Below, piece after piece: positions 17,317 through 28,104 of a DNA stretch of 64,000 nucleotides. How positions within the stretch are numbered: position 1 is the first letter of the stretch; each line of letters begins with the position of its first letter. The notes under the pieces are model-generated. The model saw only the letters and a program-made list of their open reading frames with translations. It had not been told where the DNA came from and did not search any database. The DNA is from Methylotenera sp. (GTDB lineage: Bacteria > Pseudomonadota > Gammaproteobacteria > Burkholderiales > Methylophilaceae). The stretch is from positions 53,980-117,979 of the forward strand of contig NZ_JAQSCU010000014.1 in the NCBI RefSeq assembly GCF_029945535.1. The letters are read 5' to 3'. A program made the position numbers and the translations under genes.

Positions 17317-20300
17317 ATGGCAACAGTTTTAAGTAACTCGAACAACCTAAATTCAAACAATTTGAATTCAAATCAGCCTGCTAAACAGGGCTTATATAGC
17401 CCGTCAAACGAGCGTGATGCTTGTGGTGTAGGTTTTGTGGCGCATATCAAAGGCAAAAAGAGCCATGAGATTGTGCAAAAAGGGTTGGAATTATTAACTA
17501 ACCTGACCCACCGTGGTGCTACAGGTTATGACCCTAAATTGGGCGATGGCGCTGGCTTGCTTATGCAATTGCCAGACGCTTTTATGCGTAAAGAAGCCGC
17601 AAAGCTTGGAATTACCCTTCCAGAAGCAGGTCAATACGCTGTTGCTAATGTATTTTTGCCGCAAGCTACAAAAAATCGTGAAGCTTGCGAAGCTTTAATC
17701 AGCAAAATCATTGCAGAAGAAAATCAAACATTACTCGGCTGGCGCGATGTGCCAGTAGATAACAGCAATATTGCTCAAGCTGCGCGTGATGTTGAGCCGA
17801 CTATGCGTCAACTCATTGTAGGCGCCACAACTGCAGATCAGAACGTTTTTGAACGCAAATTATTTGTCATCCGCAAACGCATAGAACATGCAGTTCGCGC
17901 GCTGAATTTGCAAGATAAAGCCACGTTCTATATTCCATCATTATCTTCACGCACCATTGTTTACAAGGGTATGTTGCTTGCTAATGAAGTGGGTGTTTAT
18001 TACACAGATTTAAACGATGAAACGATAGTTTCAGCTTTGGCGCTAGTGCACCAGCGTTTTTCTACCAATACCTTCCCAGCTTGGGACTTGGCGCATCCAT
18101 TCCGCATGATTGCACATAACGGTGAAATTAATACAGTTAAAGGTAACGTTAACTGGATGGCAGCGCGTCATGAGACGATGAAATCTAGCCTGATTGGTGA
18201 AGATTTAGAAAAACTATGGCCGCTAATTGTAGACGGTCAATCTGACTCAGCTTGTTTTGATAATTGTTTAGAGTTGCTAGTGGCTGGTGGTTACTCATTG
18301 CCGCACGCGATGATGATGTTGATTCCAGAAGCTTGGAGTAATAATGCCTTGATGGACGAAGAGCGTCGCGCATTCTATGAGTATCACGCTGCCTTGATGG
18401 AGCCATGGGATGGCCCTGCTGCTGTAGCATTTACCGATGGTCGCATGATTGGTGCAACTTTAGACCGTAACGGTTTGCGTCCAGCGCGTTATTTAGTAAC
18501 GGAAGATGACCTTGTAATGATGGCGTCTGAGATGGGTGTGTTGACATTCCCGCAAGAGAAAATCGTTAAAAAGTGGCGCTTAGAGCCAGGCAAAATGTTG
18601 CTGATTGATACTGAGCAAGGCCGTATTATTGGCGATGCAGAAGTGAAAAGCGCACTTGCAACGGCTAAGCCTTACAAACAATGGATTGAGAAAACACGTT
18701 ATTTCTTAAGCGACATGCCTAAAGTTGATGGCGGTCTAGAGATGGCGGCAAGCCTGCTAGATACGCAACAAGCTTTTGGCTATACACAAGAAGATCTCAA
18801 ATTCGTGATGCAGCCTATGGTGCAAAACGGCGAAGAAGGCGCTGGTTCAATGGGTAATGACGCGGCGCTGCCAGTCTTATCTGCTAAACCAAAACTACTT
18901 TATAACTACTTCAAACAATTATTCGCACAAGTAACTAACCCGCCAATTGACCCAATTCGTGAAGAGTTGGTGATGTCATTGGTAACCTTCATTGGCCCAA
19001 AACCAAACTTATTAGGCGTGGATGAAGCAACGCCTCCAATGCGTTTAGAGGCGAGCCAACCTGTATTGATGTTAGATGAGTTGGAGCAATTGAAAGCGAT
19101 TGCTACACTTACACAAAACCAATATAAATCATTAGTGTTAGATATTACTTATCCAGCAACACAGGGTAAGGCTGGCATGGCAGCAGCAGTTGCTAGCATA
19201 ACTAGCGCGGCTGAAAATGCAGTGAAAAGTGGCTTTAATATTCTGATTCTTTCAGATAGAAATATCAGTGCAGATCGCCTAGCGATTCCAGCATTGCTGG
19301 CTTGTTCTGCAACGCATGAGCATTTAGTGGATGCTGGACTGCGAACAAGTACCGGCTTGGTCATCGATACTGGTTCTGCACGTGAAGTGCATCACTTTGC
19401 TTTGCTTGCAGGTTATGGTGCTGAGGCAGTTTGCCCATGGTTGGCATTTGAAACCATTAAACATATGGATGTTAAAGACCCGTATGCAGCCGCTAAGAAC
19501 TTTGTTAAAGCGGTTGGCAAAGGCTTATATAAAGTCATGTCAAAAATGGGTATTTCTACTTATCAGTCATACTGTGGAGCCCAGAAATTTGAGGCCATTG
19601 GCTTAAACACGGCTTTTGTAGAAAAATACTTTACCGGTACCACTACCAATGTTGAAGGCATTGGCTTAGACCAAGTGGCTGAAGAAGCTGAACGTTTGCA
19701 CACGTCAGCATTTGGTGAAGATCCAGTGTTGGCCAATAGCTTAGATGCTGGCGGCGAGTACGCATTTAGAGTGCGTGGCGAAGAACACATGTGGACGCCA
19801 GATTCTATTGCTAAATTGCAGCACGCAACTCGCACAGGTCAATACGATACTTATAAAGAATATGCGAAGTTAATCAATGACCAAACACGTCGTCACATGA
19901 CCTTGCGTGGTTTGTTTGAGATTAAATCAGTAGGCGCAGCAATTCCGCTTGATCAAGTAGAATCAGCCAAAGAAATCGTTAAACGCTTTGCGACTGGTGC
20001 GATGTCGCTGGGTTCAATCTCTACTGAAGCACACGCAACTTTAGCCATTGCCATGAACCGCATTGGCGGTAAATCTAACACTGGTGAAGGTGGTGAAGAT
20101 GCGAAACGCTTTATTCCTGTAGCCACAGACACGACCATGGCGAAAGTCATTGGCAGCGATGTGATTGTGAAAGATATTCCGCTCAAAGCGGGCGACTCAA
20201 TGCGCTCACGCATCAAACAAGTGGCTTCAGGTCGCTTTGGTGTAACGGCTGAGTACTTGGCTTCTGCTGATCAGATTCAAATCAAAATGGCGCAAGGGGC

Positions 20301-21972
20301 TAAACCTGGTGAAGGTGGCCAATTACCTGGCCACAAGGTATCTGAATACATCGCGAAATTGCGTTTCTCAGTACCTGGCGTGGGTTTGATTTCTCCTCCT
20401 CCGCACCATGATATCTATTCAATTGAAGATTTGGCGCAGCTGATTCATGACTTGAAAAACGCAAATCCTAAAGCGTCTATTTCAGTTAAATTAGTCGCTG
20501 AAACTGGCGTCGGTACGGTTGCAGCTGGTGTTGCTAAAGCTAAATCAGACCATATCGTGATTGCCGGTCATGATGGCGGTACAGGTGCATCACCAATTTC
20601 ATCAGTGAAACACGCTGGCGGTCCATGGGAAATAGGCCTAGCTGAAACACAGCAAACATTAGTACTTAATCAACTGCGCGGTCGCGTTGTACTGCAAGTC
20701 GATGGTCAAATTAAAACCGGTCGCGATGTTGTGATTGGTGCTTTACTAGGTGCTGATGAATTCGGTTTTGCTACCGCGCCGCTAGTGGTTGAAGGCTGTA
20801 TCATGATGCGTAAATGTCATCTGAATACTTGCCCTGTAGGCGTGGCAACACAAGACCCAGAATTACGTAAACGCTTTACTGGTCAACCTGAACATGTAGT
20901 GAATTACTTCTTCTTTGTTGCTGAAGAAGTGCGCGAGTTAATGGCTTCTATCGGTGTTGCTAAATTTGACGACTTAATTGGTCGTGCAGATTTACTAAAC
21001 ATGCAAGCAGGTATCGACCACTGGAAAATTCAAGGTTTAGATTTCGCTAAAGTGTTCCATCTGCCAGAAATGCCTGCGAGCGTATCACGTAAAAATAATG
21101 ACGTGCAAGACCATGGCTTGGTGAATGCGCTAGATAACAAATTAGTCAGTTTGGCTAATACGGCCTTAGAAACTGGCGCAAAAGTAGTGTTAGACATAGC
21201 AATTTCTAATACAAATCGTACTGTAGGTACTATGTTGTCTAATCAAGTTGCTACGCGTTATGGTCATGCAGGCTTGCCTGATGACACGATACACGTTAAC
21301 TTTACAGGTACTTCTGGTCAAAGTTTTGCAGCATTCTTAGCCAAAGGCATTACGTTTGAACTGACTGGCGAAGGTAACGATTACGTGGGTAAAGGCTTAT
21401 GTGGCGGACGTATTATCATCAAACCGCCAGTGGCGTTCCGCGGTATCGCGCATGAAAATATTATTATCGGTAATACCGTTATGTACGGTGCAACTACTGG
21501 TGAAAGCTATTTCCGTGGCGTTGCAGGTGAGCGCTTCTGCGTACGCAACTCAGGCGCATCTGCGGTAGTTGAAGGCGTTGGTAATCATGGTTGTGAATAC
21601 ATGACTGGTGGCACGGTTGTAGTGCTTGGTGTTACAGGTCAAAACTTTGCAGCAGGTATGAGCGGTGGCGTGGCATATGTGTATGACGAAGATGGCCTAT
21701 TTGCTAAACGCTGCAACATGAGCATGGTTGCGCTTGAAAAAGTGGAAAGCGCAGATGCAAGCGTAGGTAAAGTACATCATCTAGATCAACCAGATGAAAT
21801 TACACTGAAATCATTGATTGAAAATCACGCTAAATATACTGGCAGTGTTCGTGCTATTGCGATGTTGGCTGATTGGGCAAACTACAGAACTAAGTTTGTT
21901 AAAGTGATGCCAAATGAATATAAACGTGCATTAATTGAAATGGCTGAAGATAAAGCACTGGTTGCAGCTTAG
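17317..21972 (+). CDS. gltB: Glutamate synthase (NADPH) large subunit
   Basis: 1551 residues. GltB takes the amide of glutamine and transfers it to 2-oxoglutarate, with GltD supplying electrons. The order is a class II glutaminase domain with catalytic Cys36 ([10 protein letters not shown]), which requires removal of a 35-residue propeptide; a central domain; an FMN-binding barrel ([25 protein letters not shown]); a 3Fe-4S site at Cys1161, Cys1167 and Cys1172 ([17 protein letters not shown]); and a C-terminal GXGXG beta-helix domain. The propeptide is unusually Asn/Ser-rich ([11 protein letters not shown]). No clear ribosome-binding site precedes the ATG. gltD follows after 90 bases. Confidence 0.97.
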   Translation: MATVLSNSNNLNSNNLNSNQPAKQGLYSPSNERDACGVGFVAHIKGKKSHEIVQKGLELLTNLTHRGATGYDPKLGDGAGLLMQLPDAFMRKEAAKLGITLPEAGQYAVANVFLPQATKNREACEALISKIIAEENQTLLGWRDVPVDNSNIAQAARDVEPTMRQLIVGATTADQNVFERKLFVIRKRIEHAVRALNLQDKATFYIPSLSSRTIVYKGMLLANEVGVYYTDLNDETIVSALALVHQRFSTNTFPAWDLAHPFRMIAHNGEINTVKGNVNWMAARHETMKSSLIGEDLEKLWPLIVDGQSDSACFDNCLELLVAGGYSLPHAMMMLIPEAWSNNALMDEERRAFYEYHAALMEPWDGPAAVAFTDGRMIGATLDRNGLRPARYLVTEDDLVMMASEMGVLTFPQEKIVKKWRLEPGKMLLIDTEQGRIIGDAEVKSALATAKPYKQWIEKTRYFLSDMPKVDGGLEMAASLLDTQQAFGYTQEDLKFVMQPMVQNGEEGAGSMGNDAALPVLSAKPKLLYNYFKQLFAQVTNPPIDPIREELVMSLVTFIGPKPNLLGVDEATPPMRLEASQPVLMLDELEQLKAIATLTQNQYKSLVLDITYPATQGKAGMAAAVASITSAAENAVKSGFNILILSDRNISADRLAIPALLACSATHEHLVDAGLRTSTGLVIDTGSAREVHHFALLAGYGAEAVCPWLAFETIKHMDVKDPYAAAKNFVKAVGKGLYKVMSKMGISTYQSYCGAQKFEAIGLNTAFVEKYFTGTTTNVEGIGLDQVAEEAERLHTSAFGEDPVLANSLDAGGEYAFRVRGEEHMWTPDSIAKLQHATRTGQYDTYKEYAKLINDQTRRHMTLRGLFEIKSVGAAIPLDQVESAKEIVKRFATGAMSLGSISTEAHATLAIAMNRIGGKSNTGEGGEDAKRFIPVATDTTMAKVIGSDVIVKDIPLKAGDSMRSRIKQVASGRFGVTAEYLASADQIQIKMAQGAKPGEGGQLPGHKVSEYIAKLRFSVPGVGLISPPPHHDIYSIEDLAQLIHDLKNANPKASISVKLVAETGVGTVAAGVAKAKSDHIVIAGHDGGTGASPISSVKHAGGPWEIGLAETQQTLVLNQLRGRVVLQVDGQIKTGRDVVIGALLGADEFGFATAPLVVEGCIMMRKCHLNTCPVGVATQDPELRKRFTGQPEHVVNYFFFVAEEVRELMASIGVAKFDDLIGRADLLNMQAGIDHWKIQGLDFAKVFHLPEMPASVSRKNNDVQDHGLVNALDNKLVSLANTALETGAKVVLDIAISNTNRTVGTMLSNQVATRYGHAGLPDDTIHVNFTGTSGQSFAAFLAKGITFELTGEGNDYVGKGLCGGRIIIKPPVAFRGIAHENIIIGNTVMYGATTGESYFRGVAGERFCVRNSGASAVVEGVGNHGCEYMTGGTVVVLGVTGQNFAAGMSGGVAYVYDEDGLFAKRCNMSMVALEKVESADASVGKVHHLDQPDEITLKSLIENHAKYTGSVRAIAMLADWANYRTKFVKVMPNEYKRALIEMAEDKALVAA

Positions 21973-22062
21973 CAGCGACGTAAAGTTGGCTAAATAATTG
22001 CTTGTTAAAAACAACAGTATGCGCAATGCAAAAAAATTAAATATGGGTAAGGGCTTATTAGT

Positions 22063-23490
22063 ATGGGCAAAGTAACAGGTTTCATGGAATACGATAGACT
22101 GGCTGAAGCAAATCTGCCAGTGACTGACCGCGTTAAAAATTACAAAGAGTTTGTATTACATTTAAGCGATGCAGAGGCTAAACAGCAAGGTGCGCGCTGC
22201 ATGGATTGCGGTATTCCATTTTGTACTACGGGTTGTCCTGTCAATAATATCATCCCTGATTTTAACGACTTGGTGTATAACCAAGATTGGAAAGCAGCGA
22301 TTGATGTGCTGCATTCAACCAATAACTTTCCTGAGTTTACGGGCCGTATCTGTCCAGCACCTTGCGAAGCGGCTTGTACGCTGAACATCAACGCGGATGC
22401 AGTTGGTATTAAGTCTATTGAACACGCGATTATTGATAAAGCTTGGGAAAATGATTGGGTAACGCCACAAATTCCTGCGCATAAAACTGGTAAAAAAGTC
22501 GCAATCGTCGGTTCAGGCCCAGCGGGTATGGCTGCTGCGCAACAATTGGCACGCGTAGGTCATAGTGTAGTGCTGTTAGAAAAAAATAGCCGTATTGGTG
22601 GCTTGCTTCGTTATGGTATTCCAGATTTCAAAATGGAAAAATTACACATTGATCGTCGTATGACGCAGATGGAAGCCGAAGGCGTTGAGTTCCGCGTTAA
22701 TCAAAATGTAGGCGAGAACGTAAACGCTGATGACTTGCTCGCTGAGTTTGATGCAGTAATTTTAGCTGGTGGTGCCGAATATCCACGTGATTTACCAGTA
22801 AAAGGTCGTGAGTTAGATGGCGTGATGTATGCCATGGATTTTTTAACACCGCAAAACCAAGTGGTGGCTGGCGATACTGTTGTAAATCAAGTAATGGCGA
22901 GCAATAAGAACGTTGTTGTAATTGGCGGTGGTGATACAGGTTCAGACTGTGTAGGCACTTCAAACCGTCACGGCGCGTTAAGTATTACGCAATTCGAATT
23001 AATGCCACAACCACCAGAAAAAGAAAACAAAGAGCTCGTTTGGCCAAACTGGCCACTCAAAATGCGCACTTCAAGCTCACATGAAGAAGGCGTCAGCCGT
23101 GATTGGTCTATCACCACTAAAGAGTTAATCGGTGAGAACGGTAAAGTCGTTGCTTTAAAAGGCGCTAAAGTTGAGTGGGTCAATGGCAAAATGGTGGAAA
23201 TGGCTGATTCGGAGTTCACAATCAAAGCTGATTTAGTGTTATTAGCAATGGGCTTTGTATCACCTGTCCAAAAATTGCTTGAAGTTTTTGGTGTAGAAAA
23301 AGACGCTCGCGGTAACGCAAAAGCTACTACTGAAGGCGCTGAGAGCTATAAAACCAGCAAAACAAAAGTGTTTGCAGCCGGCGATGTTCGCCGTGGACAA
23401 TCCTTGGTGGTTTGGGCGATTCGTGAAGGTCGCCAAGCGGCTAAAGCTGTGGATGAGTTTTTAATGGGCTCTTCTACATTGCCACGCTGA
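22063..23490 (+). CDS. gltD: Glutamate synthase (NADPH) small subunit
   Basis: 475 residues. GltD oxidises NADPH through FAD and passes electrons over two 4Fe-4S clusters to GltB for ammonium assimilation. The N-terminal cluster cysteines are visible ([27 protein letters not shown]). The FAD-binding motif [18 protein letters not shown] and a second dinucleotide fold, [13 protein letters not shown], follow. The C-terminal FAD contact is [17 protein letters not shown]. The length is normal. It forms an operon with gltB and ends before a strong terminator. Confidence 0.97.
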   Translation: MGKVTGFMEYDRLAEANLPVTDRVKNYKEFVLHLSDAEAKQQGARCMDCGIPFCTTGCPVNNIIPDFNDLVYNQDWKAAIDVLHSTNNFPEFTGRICPAPCEAACTLNINADAVGIKSIEHAIIDKAWENDWVTPQIPAHKTGKKVAIVGSGPAGMAAAQQLARVGHSVVLLEKNSRIGGLLRYGIPDFKMEKLHIDRRMTQMEAEGVEFRVNQNVGENVNADDLLAEFDAVILAGGAEYPRDLPVKGRELDGVMYAMDFLTPQNQVVAGDTVVNQVMASNKNVVVIGGGDTGSDCVGTSNRHGALSITQFELMPQPPEKENKELVWPNWPLKMRTSSSHEEGVSRDWSITTKELIGENGKVVALKGAKVEWVNGKMVEMADSEFTIKADLVLLAMGFVSPVQKLLEVFGVEKDARGNAKATTEGAESYKTSKTKVFAAGDVRRGQSLVVWAIREGRQAAKAVDEFLMGSSTLPR

Positions 23491-23561
23491 GTATTGCCAA
23501 GGTAAGCTGCAGTGAAAATGCAATTTCTAATCCAAGTTTATGAACGATGATTAGACACAAA

Positions 23562-23594
23562 GGACGCGAAGTAGATTATTTTGCGTCCTTTTTT
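23562..23594 (+). terminator. Rho-independent terminator after gltD
   Basis: GGACGC and GCGTCC are separated by 15 bases and followed by TTTTTT. It lies 72 bases past the gltD stop and 26 bases before hemE. Confidence 0.88.
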
Positions 23595-23619
23595 ATGAGT
23601 AGAATATTAGGTTAACACA

Positions 23620-24684
23620 ATGAGTGAATTAAAAAACGATACGTTCTTAAAAGCGCTAATGCGCCAACCAACTGAGTACACGCCAGTGTGGATGATGCGC
23701 CAAGCGGGACGTTATTTACCAGAATACCGTGAAAGCCGCAAAACTGCGGGTAGTTTTTTGCAGTTGTGTAAAAGCCCTGATTTCGCGACTGAAGTAACGA
23801 TTCAGCCGCTAGATCGCTATCCGCTTTTAGATGCTTCAATTTTGTTCTCTGATATTCTTACTGTGCCAGACGCAATGGGTTTAGGTTTATATTTTGAAGA
23901 AGGCGAAGGCCCGAAATTTGAGCGCACATTACGTGAAGAAGCTGAAATTCAAAAGCTAGAAGTACCAGATATGGCTAAATTGCAATACGTGTTTGATGCC
24001 GTAGCGCAAATTCGCAAAACATTAGATGGCCGAGTACCTTTGATTGGATTCACCGGTAGCCCTTGGACGCTAGCCACCTATATGGTAGAAGGCAAAGGTG
24101 GCACAGACTTTTTAACTATAAAAAAAATAGCCTACGCTCGCCCAGATTTATTGCATCATATTTTAGAGACAACCGCGCAAACTGTCATTCAGTACCTCAA
24201 TGCGCAAATAGCCGCGGGTGCTCAAGCCGTAATGATCTTTGACTCATGGGGCGGCGCACTTTCACACGATGCCTATATTGAGTTCTCGCTTAATTATATG
24301 AAGAAAATTGTGGCTGGTTTAATTAAAGATAATGATGGTCGCAAAGTCCCAAGTGTTGTCTTTACCAAAGGTGGCGCCTTGTGGTTAGAAGCACAAGCTG
24401 AAATCGGCGCAGATGCACTTGGCTTAGATTGGACAGTAGATATTGGTCAAGCGCGTAAACGCGTTGGTGACAAAGTCGCACTGCAAGGTAACTTAGACCC
24501 AGCAATTTTGTTATCAACGCCTGACGCGATTGATAAGCAGGTAGAAAATGTACTTCGCAGCTATGGCCACGGTCATGGCCACGTATTTAACCTTGGGCAC
24601 GGTATTACTCAATGGACGCCACCAGAGAATGCGGCAGCGATGTTAGAAGCTGTTAGAAAACATAGTAAACAGTATCACCAGTAA
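23620..24684 (+). CDS. hemE: Uroporphyrinogen decarboxylase
   Basis: 354 residues, the family length. HemE removes four carboxyls from uroporphyrinogen III to give coproporphyrinogen III. The signature [17 protein letters not shown] lies near residue 20; [16 protein letters not shown] and FDSWGGALS are further active-site segments, and the Asp in the [11 protein letters not shown] stretch is conserved. It lies between two terminators, so it is probably monocistronic. Its promoter must lie in or before the short 26-base gap after the gltD terminator, or transcription reads through. Confidence 0.97.
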   Translation: MSELKNDTFLKALMRQPTEYTPVWMMRQAGRYLPEYRESRKTAGSFLQLCKSPDFATEVTIQPLDRYPLLDASILFSDILTVPDAMGLGLYFEEGEGPKFERTLREEAEIQKLEVPDMAKLQYVFDAVAQIRKTLDGRVPLIGFTGSPWTLATYMVEGKGGTDFLTIKKIAYARPDLLHHILETTAQTVIQYLNAQIAAGAQAVMIFDSWGGALSHDAYIEFSLNYMKKIVAGLIKDNDGRKVPSVVFTKGGALWLEAQAEIGADALGLDWTVDIGQARKRVGDKVALQGNLDPAILLSTPDAIDKQVENVLRSYGHGHGHVFNLGHGITQWTPPENAAAMLEAVRKHSKQYHQ

Positions 24685-24686
24685 AT

Positions 24687-24715
24687 AAAAAAGCCCGAAT
24701 CAATCGGGCTTTTTT
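24687..24715. terminator. Bidirectional terminator between hemE and cytochrome b561
   Basis: AGCCCGA and TCGGGCT pair around ATCAA, with A-rich sequence before and six T after. It serves hemE on the plus strand and the convergent cytochrome gene on the minus strand. Confidence 0.93.
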
Positions 24716-24731
24716 ATTTGCTCATAATTTA

Positions 24732-25334
24732 TTACTTAAATGTCATGCGTTTTAAAGTATCGTCTTTGTCAATAATCTTATGTTTTAAAGCACCCGCAAC
24801 ATGGAGTGCAACTAACACTAATAAAACAATACCAACAAACTCGTGAGAGCCTTCAAAAAAATCTCGTAGGGCTTTATTGTCAGCACCTTTGATTAACTCT
24901 ATGCCAAACCAATTAACACTATATTTTCCGTAAATGCTCATTAACAAACCAGTTAATGGTATGACTACCATGAATAAATATAGAAGATGATGCGTTCCAG
25001 TAGCAACTTTACGCTCTACTGCAGAATATGAAGTTAAAAAAGCTGGTGGTTTGTGGGTAACACGCCACAAGATACGGATGGCAATCAACGCAAAAATGGT
25101 GATGCCTAAAGATTTATGTAAATTGAAGTAAAAAGCTCTAGGTGAGATTTCTTGAGCGACTTGCCATGTGTAAACGCCTAAATCGAATAGATCAAAAGCA
25201 GTTTGTTTCGGCGCTTCTTTTGGAATATCAGTCATAAACCAACCTAATACAAACATCCCAACTAGAAAAATAGCGATAAGCCAATGAAGTACAACTGCGG
25301 TTTTGGTGTAACGAGAAGATGTTTGAATCGTCAT
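24732..25334 (-). CDS. Cytochrome b561 family protein
   Basis: 200 residues with four predicted membrane helices and histidines placed for two haem b groups: VVLHWLIAIFLVG in helix 1, FNLHKSLGITIF in helix 2, TGTHHLLYLFMVV in helix 3 and LVALHVAGALKHK in helix 4. Bacterial members (CybB-like) carry electrons between quinol and periplasmic partners, for example as superoxide:ubiquinone oxidoreductase. It is divergent from the metallohydrolase gene, and the 106-base intergenic region holds a CRP-type palindrome close to this start. Confidence 0.92.
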   Translation of the reverse strand: MTIQTSSRYTKTAVVLHWLIAIFLVGMFVLGWFMTDIPKEAPKQTAFDLFDLGVYTWQVAQEISPRAFYFNLHKSLGITIFALIAIRILWRVTHKPPAFLTSYSAVERKVATGTHHLLYLFMVVIPLTGLLMSIYGKYSVNWFGIELIKGADNKALRDFFEGSHEFVGIVLLVLVALHVAGALKHKIIDKDDTLKRMTFK

Positions 25335-25364
25335 GATATTCCTGTATATTAATTTTTGTTCCTA

Positions 25365-25380
25365 TGTGACACGTGTCACA
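25365..25380. promoter_or_regulatory. Perfect CRP/FNR-type palindrome
   Basis: TGTGACACGTGTCACA is a perfect 16-base palindrome that fits the TGTGA-N6-TCACA consensus for CRP-family regulators at every fixed base. It lies 31 bases before the cytochrome b561 start and 60 bases before the metallohydrolase start, so it could control both divergent genes. Which CRP-family protein binds it is unknown. Confidence 0.7.
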
Positions 25381-25440
25381 GCAATAGATTCCACAATACC
25401 ACATCATTCTAACCAATTATCTAATCAACAGGAATGAATC

Positions 25441-26364
25441 ATGCGAATTTTAATGATAACCCTTAGCCTCTTGGCGTTAGTGAGTTGTGCGCAAGTACAA
25501 GCGCAGGATGACAGCTTTGCCATTGAAAGTCTGGGTGATGGTATCTATGTGCATCATGGTGTGCATTTAGATATAGATGATGGCTATCAGGGTGATATTT
25601 GCAATGCTAGCTTTATTGTGGGCAGCAAAGGCGTGGCGGTAATTGATACGGGCGGCAGCTTTAAAGTCGGCAAGCAGTTACGCGAAGCTATAAGAAAAAT
25701 CACGCCATTACCGGTAATATACGTGATTAATACGCATGTGCACCCTGACCATATCTATGGCAATGCTGCTTTTCTGAATGATAAGCCACAATTTATAGGC
25801 CATGATAAACTGGCAAACGCTATGGAGTTACGCCATGAAGCTTATGCCAAATTAAACGCCAGATTGTTGGGTTCGGATGCACAAGCCAGCGAGCTTGTTA
25901 AACCTACAATGACTGTTAAAACTACGTTAGAACTCGATTTAGGTGATAGAAAATTAACGCTCACAGCGCATCCAGTAGCGCACACCAATACTGATGTTTC
26001 AGTGATTGAAAGTAAGGCAGGTACATTATTCACAGGTGATTTGTTGTTTATCGAGCGCACGCCAGTCTTAGAGGGTGATATCAAAGGTCTAATCACAGAA
26101 GTGCAAAAGCTGAAAAATAGCCCAGCTAAACAAGTCGTTCCTGGGCATGGACCCGTCACTAAAGACTGGATAGTGGCGCTGAATAATGATGAGCGTTATT
26201 TAACGATACTTTTAACGGATATACGCGCTAGCATTAAAAAAGGCGAGAGTATGGAGTCCACCATGAATACTGCAGCTGCGTCTGAAAAAGGCAAGTGGCT
26301 GTTGTTTGATATCGCTAATAGGCGCAATGTGAATACGATTTACCCTGCGCTGGAATGGGAATAA
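25441..26364 (+). CDS. Quinoprotein relay system-type zinc metallohydrolase (MBL fold)
   Basis: 307 residues with an N-terminal secretion signal (LLALVSCAQVQAQ; either lipobox VSC or cleavage after AQA). It has a metallo-beta-lactamase fold: HVHPDH in VINTHVHPDHIYGN, a second-shell His in PVAHTNTDVSV, the metal-bridging Asp in FTGDLLF, and PGHGPV. The segment order and the terminal LEWE match the SoxH-related family described as quinoprotein relay system zinc metallohydrolase 2, found with PQQ-dependent periplasmic dehydrogenases. The substrate is unknown. Its divergent neighbour is a cytochrome b561, consistent with periplasmic electron transfer. The subfamily assignment is from memory of the family pattern. 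Confidence 0.8.
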   Translation: MRILMITLSLLALVSCAQVQAQDDSFAIESLGDGIYVHHGVHLDIDDGYQGDICNASFIVGSKGVAVIDTGGSFKVGKQLREAIRKITPLPVIYVINTHVHPDHIYGNAAFLNDKPQFIGHDKLANAMELRHEAYAKLNARLLGSDAQASELVKPTMTVKTTLELDLGDRKLTLTAHPVAHTNTDVSVIESKAGTLFTGDLLFIERTPVLEGDIKGLITEVQKLKNSPAKQVVPGHGPVTKDWIVALNNDERYLTILLTDIRASIKKGESMESTMNTAAASEKGKWLLFDIANRRNVNTIYPALEWE

Positions 26365-26394
26365 TACTGAAATGGCAGTTAAAATCTAGGTAAT

Positions 26395-26421
26395 AAAAAA
26401 GCGGCATATAGCCGCTTTTTT
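26395..26421. terminator. Bidirectional terminator
   Basis: GCGGC-ATATA-GCCGC flanked by six A and six T. It ends the metallohydrolase gene and the convergent DoxX gene. Confidence 0.92.
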
Positions 26422-26436
26422 GAGTGAGATACCTGA

Positions 26437-26805
26437 TTATTTTTTCAAGCTGTCTACACTGCAAGATGTCACCGGATTTAAATAAAGCATTAGCAAACCG
26501 CCTGCAATGGCTAAGTATTGCAGCACTGGCAAATGTAGTAAAACAGAAATGATTACGGCATAAATCGCCATGAATAAGGCAAAAAACTTAGTTTTATAAC
26601 CAAAGAAAAGTGCTAATCCGCCAACTAATTGAATCAAAATAATTAATGGTGCAAAAATACCAGGTAAGCCCAAGCTGCCTAAACCAGCTTGATATTGTGC
26701 ATAACCATCGGGATTGCTAAAAAATCCAACCATGAGCATGGTCACTTGTAATAAAAAAACTTGTGCGAGTAAAATGCGGGCAAGAGCTGTTAAATAACGT
26801 TGCAT
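26437..26805 (-). CDS. DoxX family membrane protein
   Basis: About 122 residues from the ATG at 26805 (MQRYLTALARILLAQVF), with four predicted membrane helices and the DoxX pattern IQLVGGLALFFGYKTKFFALFMA. DoxX-like proteins are small inner-membrane proteins, some of which work with quinone-linked or thiol-redox systems; a specific role cannot be assigned. The open frame extends to 26901, but that 32-residue extension would overlap the divergent acetyltransferase gene and is not membrane-like. Confidence 0.85.
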   Translation of the reverse strand: MQRYLTALARILLAQVFLLQVTMLMVGFFSNPDGYAQYQAGLGSLGLPGIFAPLIILIQLVGGLALFFGYKTKFFALFMAIYAVIISVLLHLPVLQYLAIAGGLLMLYLNPVTSCSVDSLKK

Positions 26806-26880
26806 AAGACACTTTCGATGAGTCAAAAATTTATAGCCTGAATAATGCACTGAACATTCTAATTTCGCAAGCTTATCTAA

Positions 26881-27345
26881 ATGCCACCAAAATCTAATCA
26901 TACGAAAATTTCACCTAAGATACTTTCAAAAGTCACGATTCAACAAGTGACTTGGCAAACGGCAGAAAGTGAACTGCGCGCCGTTAGAACGCCAGTATTT
27001 ATAGAAGAGCAATTTGTGACGCCTGAGTTTGAGTGGGACGATATTGATGCCAGCGCTGTGCATTTGTTAGCTACATATGAAAATCAGCCTATCGCTTGTT
27101 TGCGCATCATTCATTATCAAAAAATTGGCCGCATGGCGGTGATAAAGCAATGGCGAGGTGTTGGGCTGGGAGCAGCTCTGCTGCAAAAAGCCATTAGTTT
27201 TTGCAAAGAATGTGGCAGTAAAAGTATTTATTTATCCGCGCAAACGCATGCCATTCATTTTTATCAAAAAGCTGGATTTAAACAAATCAGTGATGAATAT
27301 TGCGATGTAAATATTCCGCACGTAGATATGCGACTAGATTTATAG
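26881..27345 (+). CDS. GNAT family N-acetyltransferase
   Basis: 154 residues of the compact GNAT fold that transfers an acyl group from acyl-CoA. The CoA-binding motif is QWRGVGLGAALLQKAI, preceded by the beta-4 strand IGRMAVIKQ. The C-terminal THAIHFYQKAGF motif and the ending DEYCDVNIPHVDMR resemble the ElaA/YjcF-type group. The EEQFVTPEFEWDDID segment is also typical of that group. The substrate is unknown. It is 82 bases before the fae-like gene, which has its own promoter. Confidence 0.85.
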   Translation: MPPKSNHTKISPKILSKVTIQQVTWQTAESELRAVRTPVFIEEQFVTPEFEWDDIDASAVHLLATYENQPIACLRIIHYQKIGRMAVIKQWRGVGLGAALLQKAISFCKECGSKSIYLSAQTHAIHFYQKAGFKQISDEYCDVNIPHVDMRLDL

Positions 27346-27363
27346 CTAACTTTCGCAATTAAA

Positions 27364-27393
27364 TTGAAACTAAGGCTAAGCCTTTGGTAAAAT
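27364..27393 (+). promoter_or_regulatory. Sigma-70-type promoter of the fae-like gene
   Basis: TTGAAA and TAAAAT separated by 18 bases, ending 33 bases before the ATG. Read by eye. Confidence 0.6.
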
Positions 27394-27426
27394 AGCGTTT
27401 TATTTAATATCATCAAAGAGAAAATT

Positions 27427-27978
27427 ATGTCAAAAATCGTGTTTAAAGCTGGTGAGGCAACTGTTTATTCTGAAGGTAAAGACGTGACTGCGGCTATGCC
27501 TGAAATCTTAATCGGCAGTGTAGATGGCCCTGTTGGACAAGCGTTTGCTAATATGATGGCGCAAAGTAAAGGTCACACTGCAATGTTTGCGGTGCGTGAT
27601 ATCAACCAATTAGTACGCCCAGCTTGCATGATGGTGCCAAAAGTAACTTTAAAAGGCAGCACTGATGTGGGTTTGTTTGGTGGCGTGGTTCAAGCAGGTG
27701 TAGCTGATGGTATTTTGGATGCTGTTATTGAAGGCATTATTCCTAAAGACCAAGTAAATGATTTATGTATCGTTGCATTATTATGGATTGATCCAGGTTG
27801 TATCGAGTTAGAAAAGGCGGGTACTTTAGATAAAGCTGACATGTACAAAAACAACTACGAAGCAATTAAATTAGCACTTAAACGTGCACTGAACGATGAG
27901 CCAACTATTGATGAGTTGATTGCAAACCGCAAAAAAATCAAACACTGCATGTGGGAAGAGAGCTGGGGCGAGATTTAA
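27427..27978 (+). CDS. Formaldehyde-activating enzyme (Fae) family paralogue
   Basis: 183 residues. Fae proper condenses formaldehyde with tetrahydromethanopterin in methylotrophs. Family features are seen: ILIGSVDGPVGQAFANMM, the MFAVRDINQLVRPACMMVPKVTLK segment, QAGVADGILDAVIEGIIPKDQVNDL, and NNYEAIKLALKRALNDEPT near the end. In Fae the segment before LIIG contains a histidine proposed as catalytic acid; here the aligned stretch reads TAAMPEILIG (Met24) with no His. The protein is also about 13 residues longer. It is thus more likely a Fae2/Fae3-type homologue of unknown role than the main enzyme. It stands alone under its own promoter. Confidence 0.85.
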   Translation: MSKIVFKAGEATVYSEGKDVTAAMPEILIGSVDGPVGQAFANMMAQSKGHTAMFAVRDINQLVRPACMMVPKVTLKGSTDVGLFGGVVQAGVADGILDAVIEGIIPKDQVNDLCIVALLWIDPGCIELEKAGTLDKADMYKNNYEAIKLALKRALNDEPTIDELIANRKKIKHCMWEESWGEI

Positions 27979-28104
27979 TTTCCCCATTTAGCTTTGAATA
28001 GTCAGTGTTGAATCAATAGCCACAAACAAGGTGTTGTAAAGATTAGTCAGTTTTAATTAAAATTTGCTATGATGAAATATCCGTGTCATAAATCGGGAGT
28101 GAAT

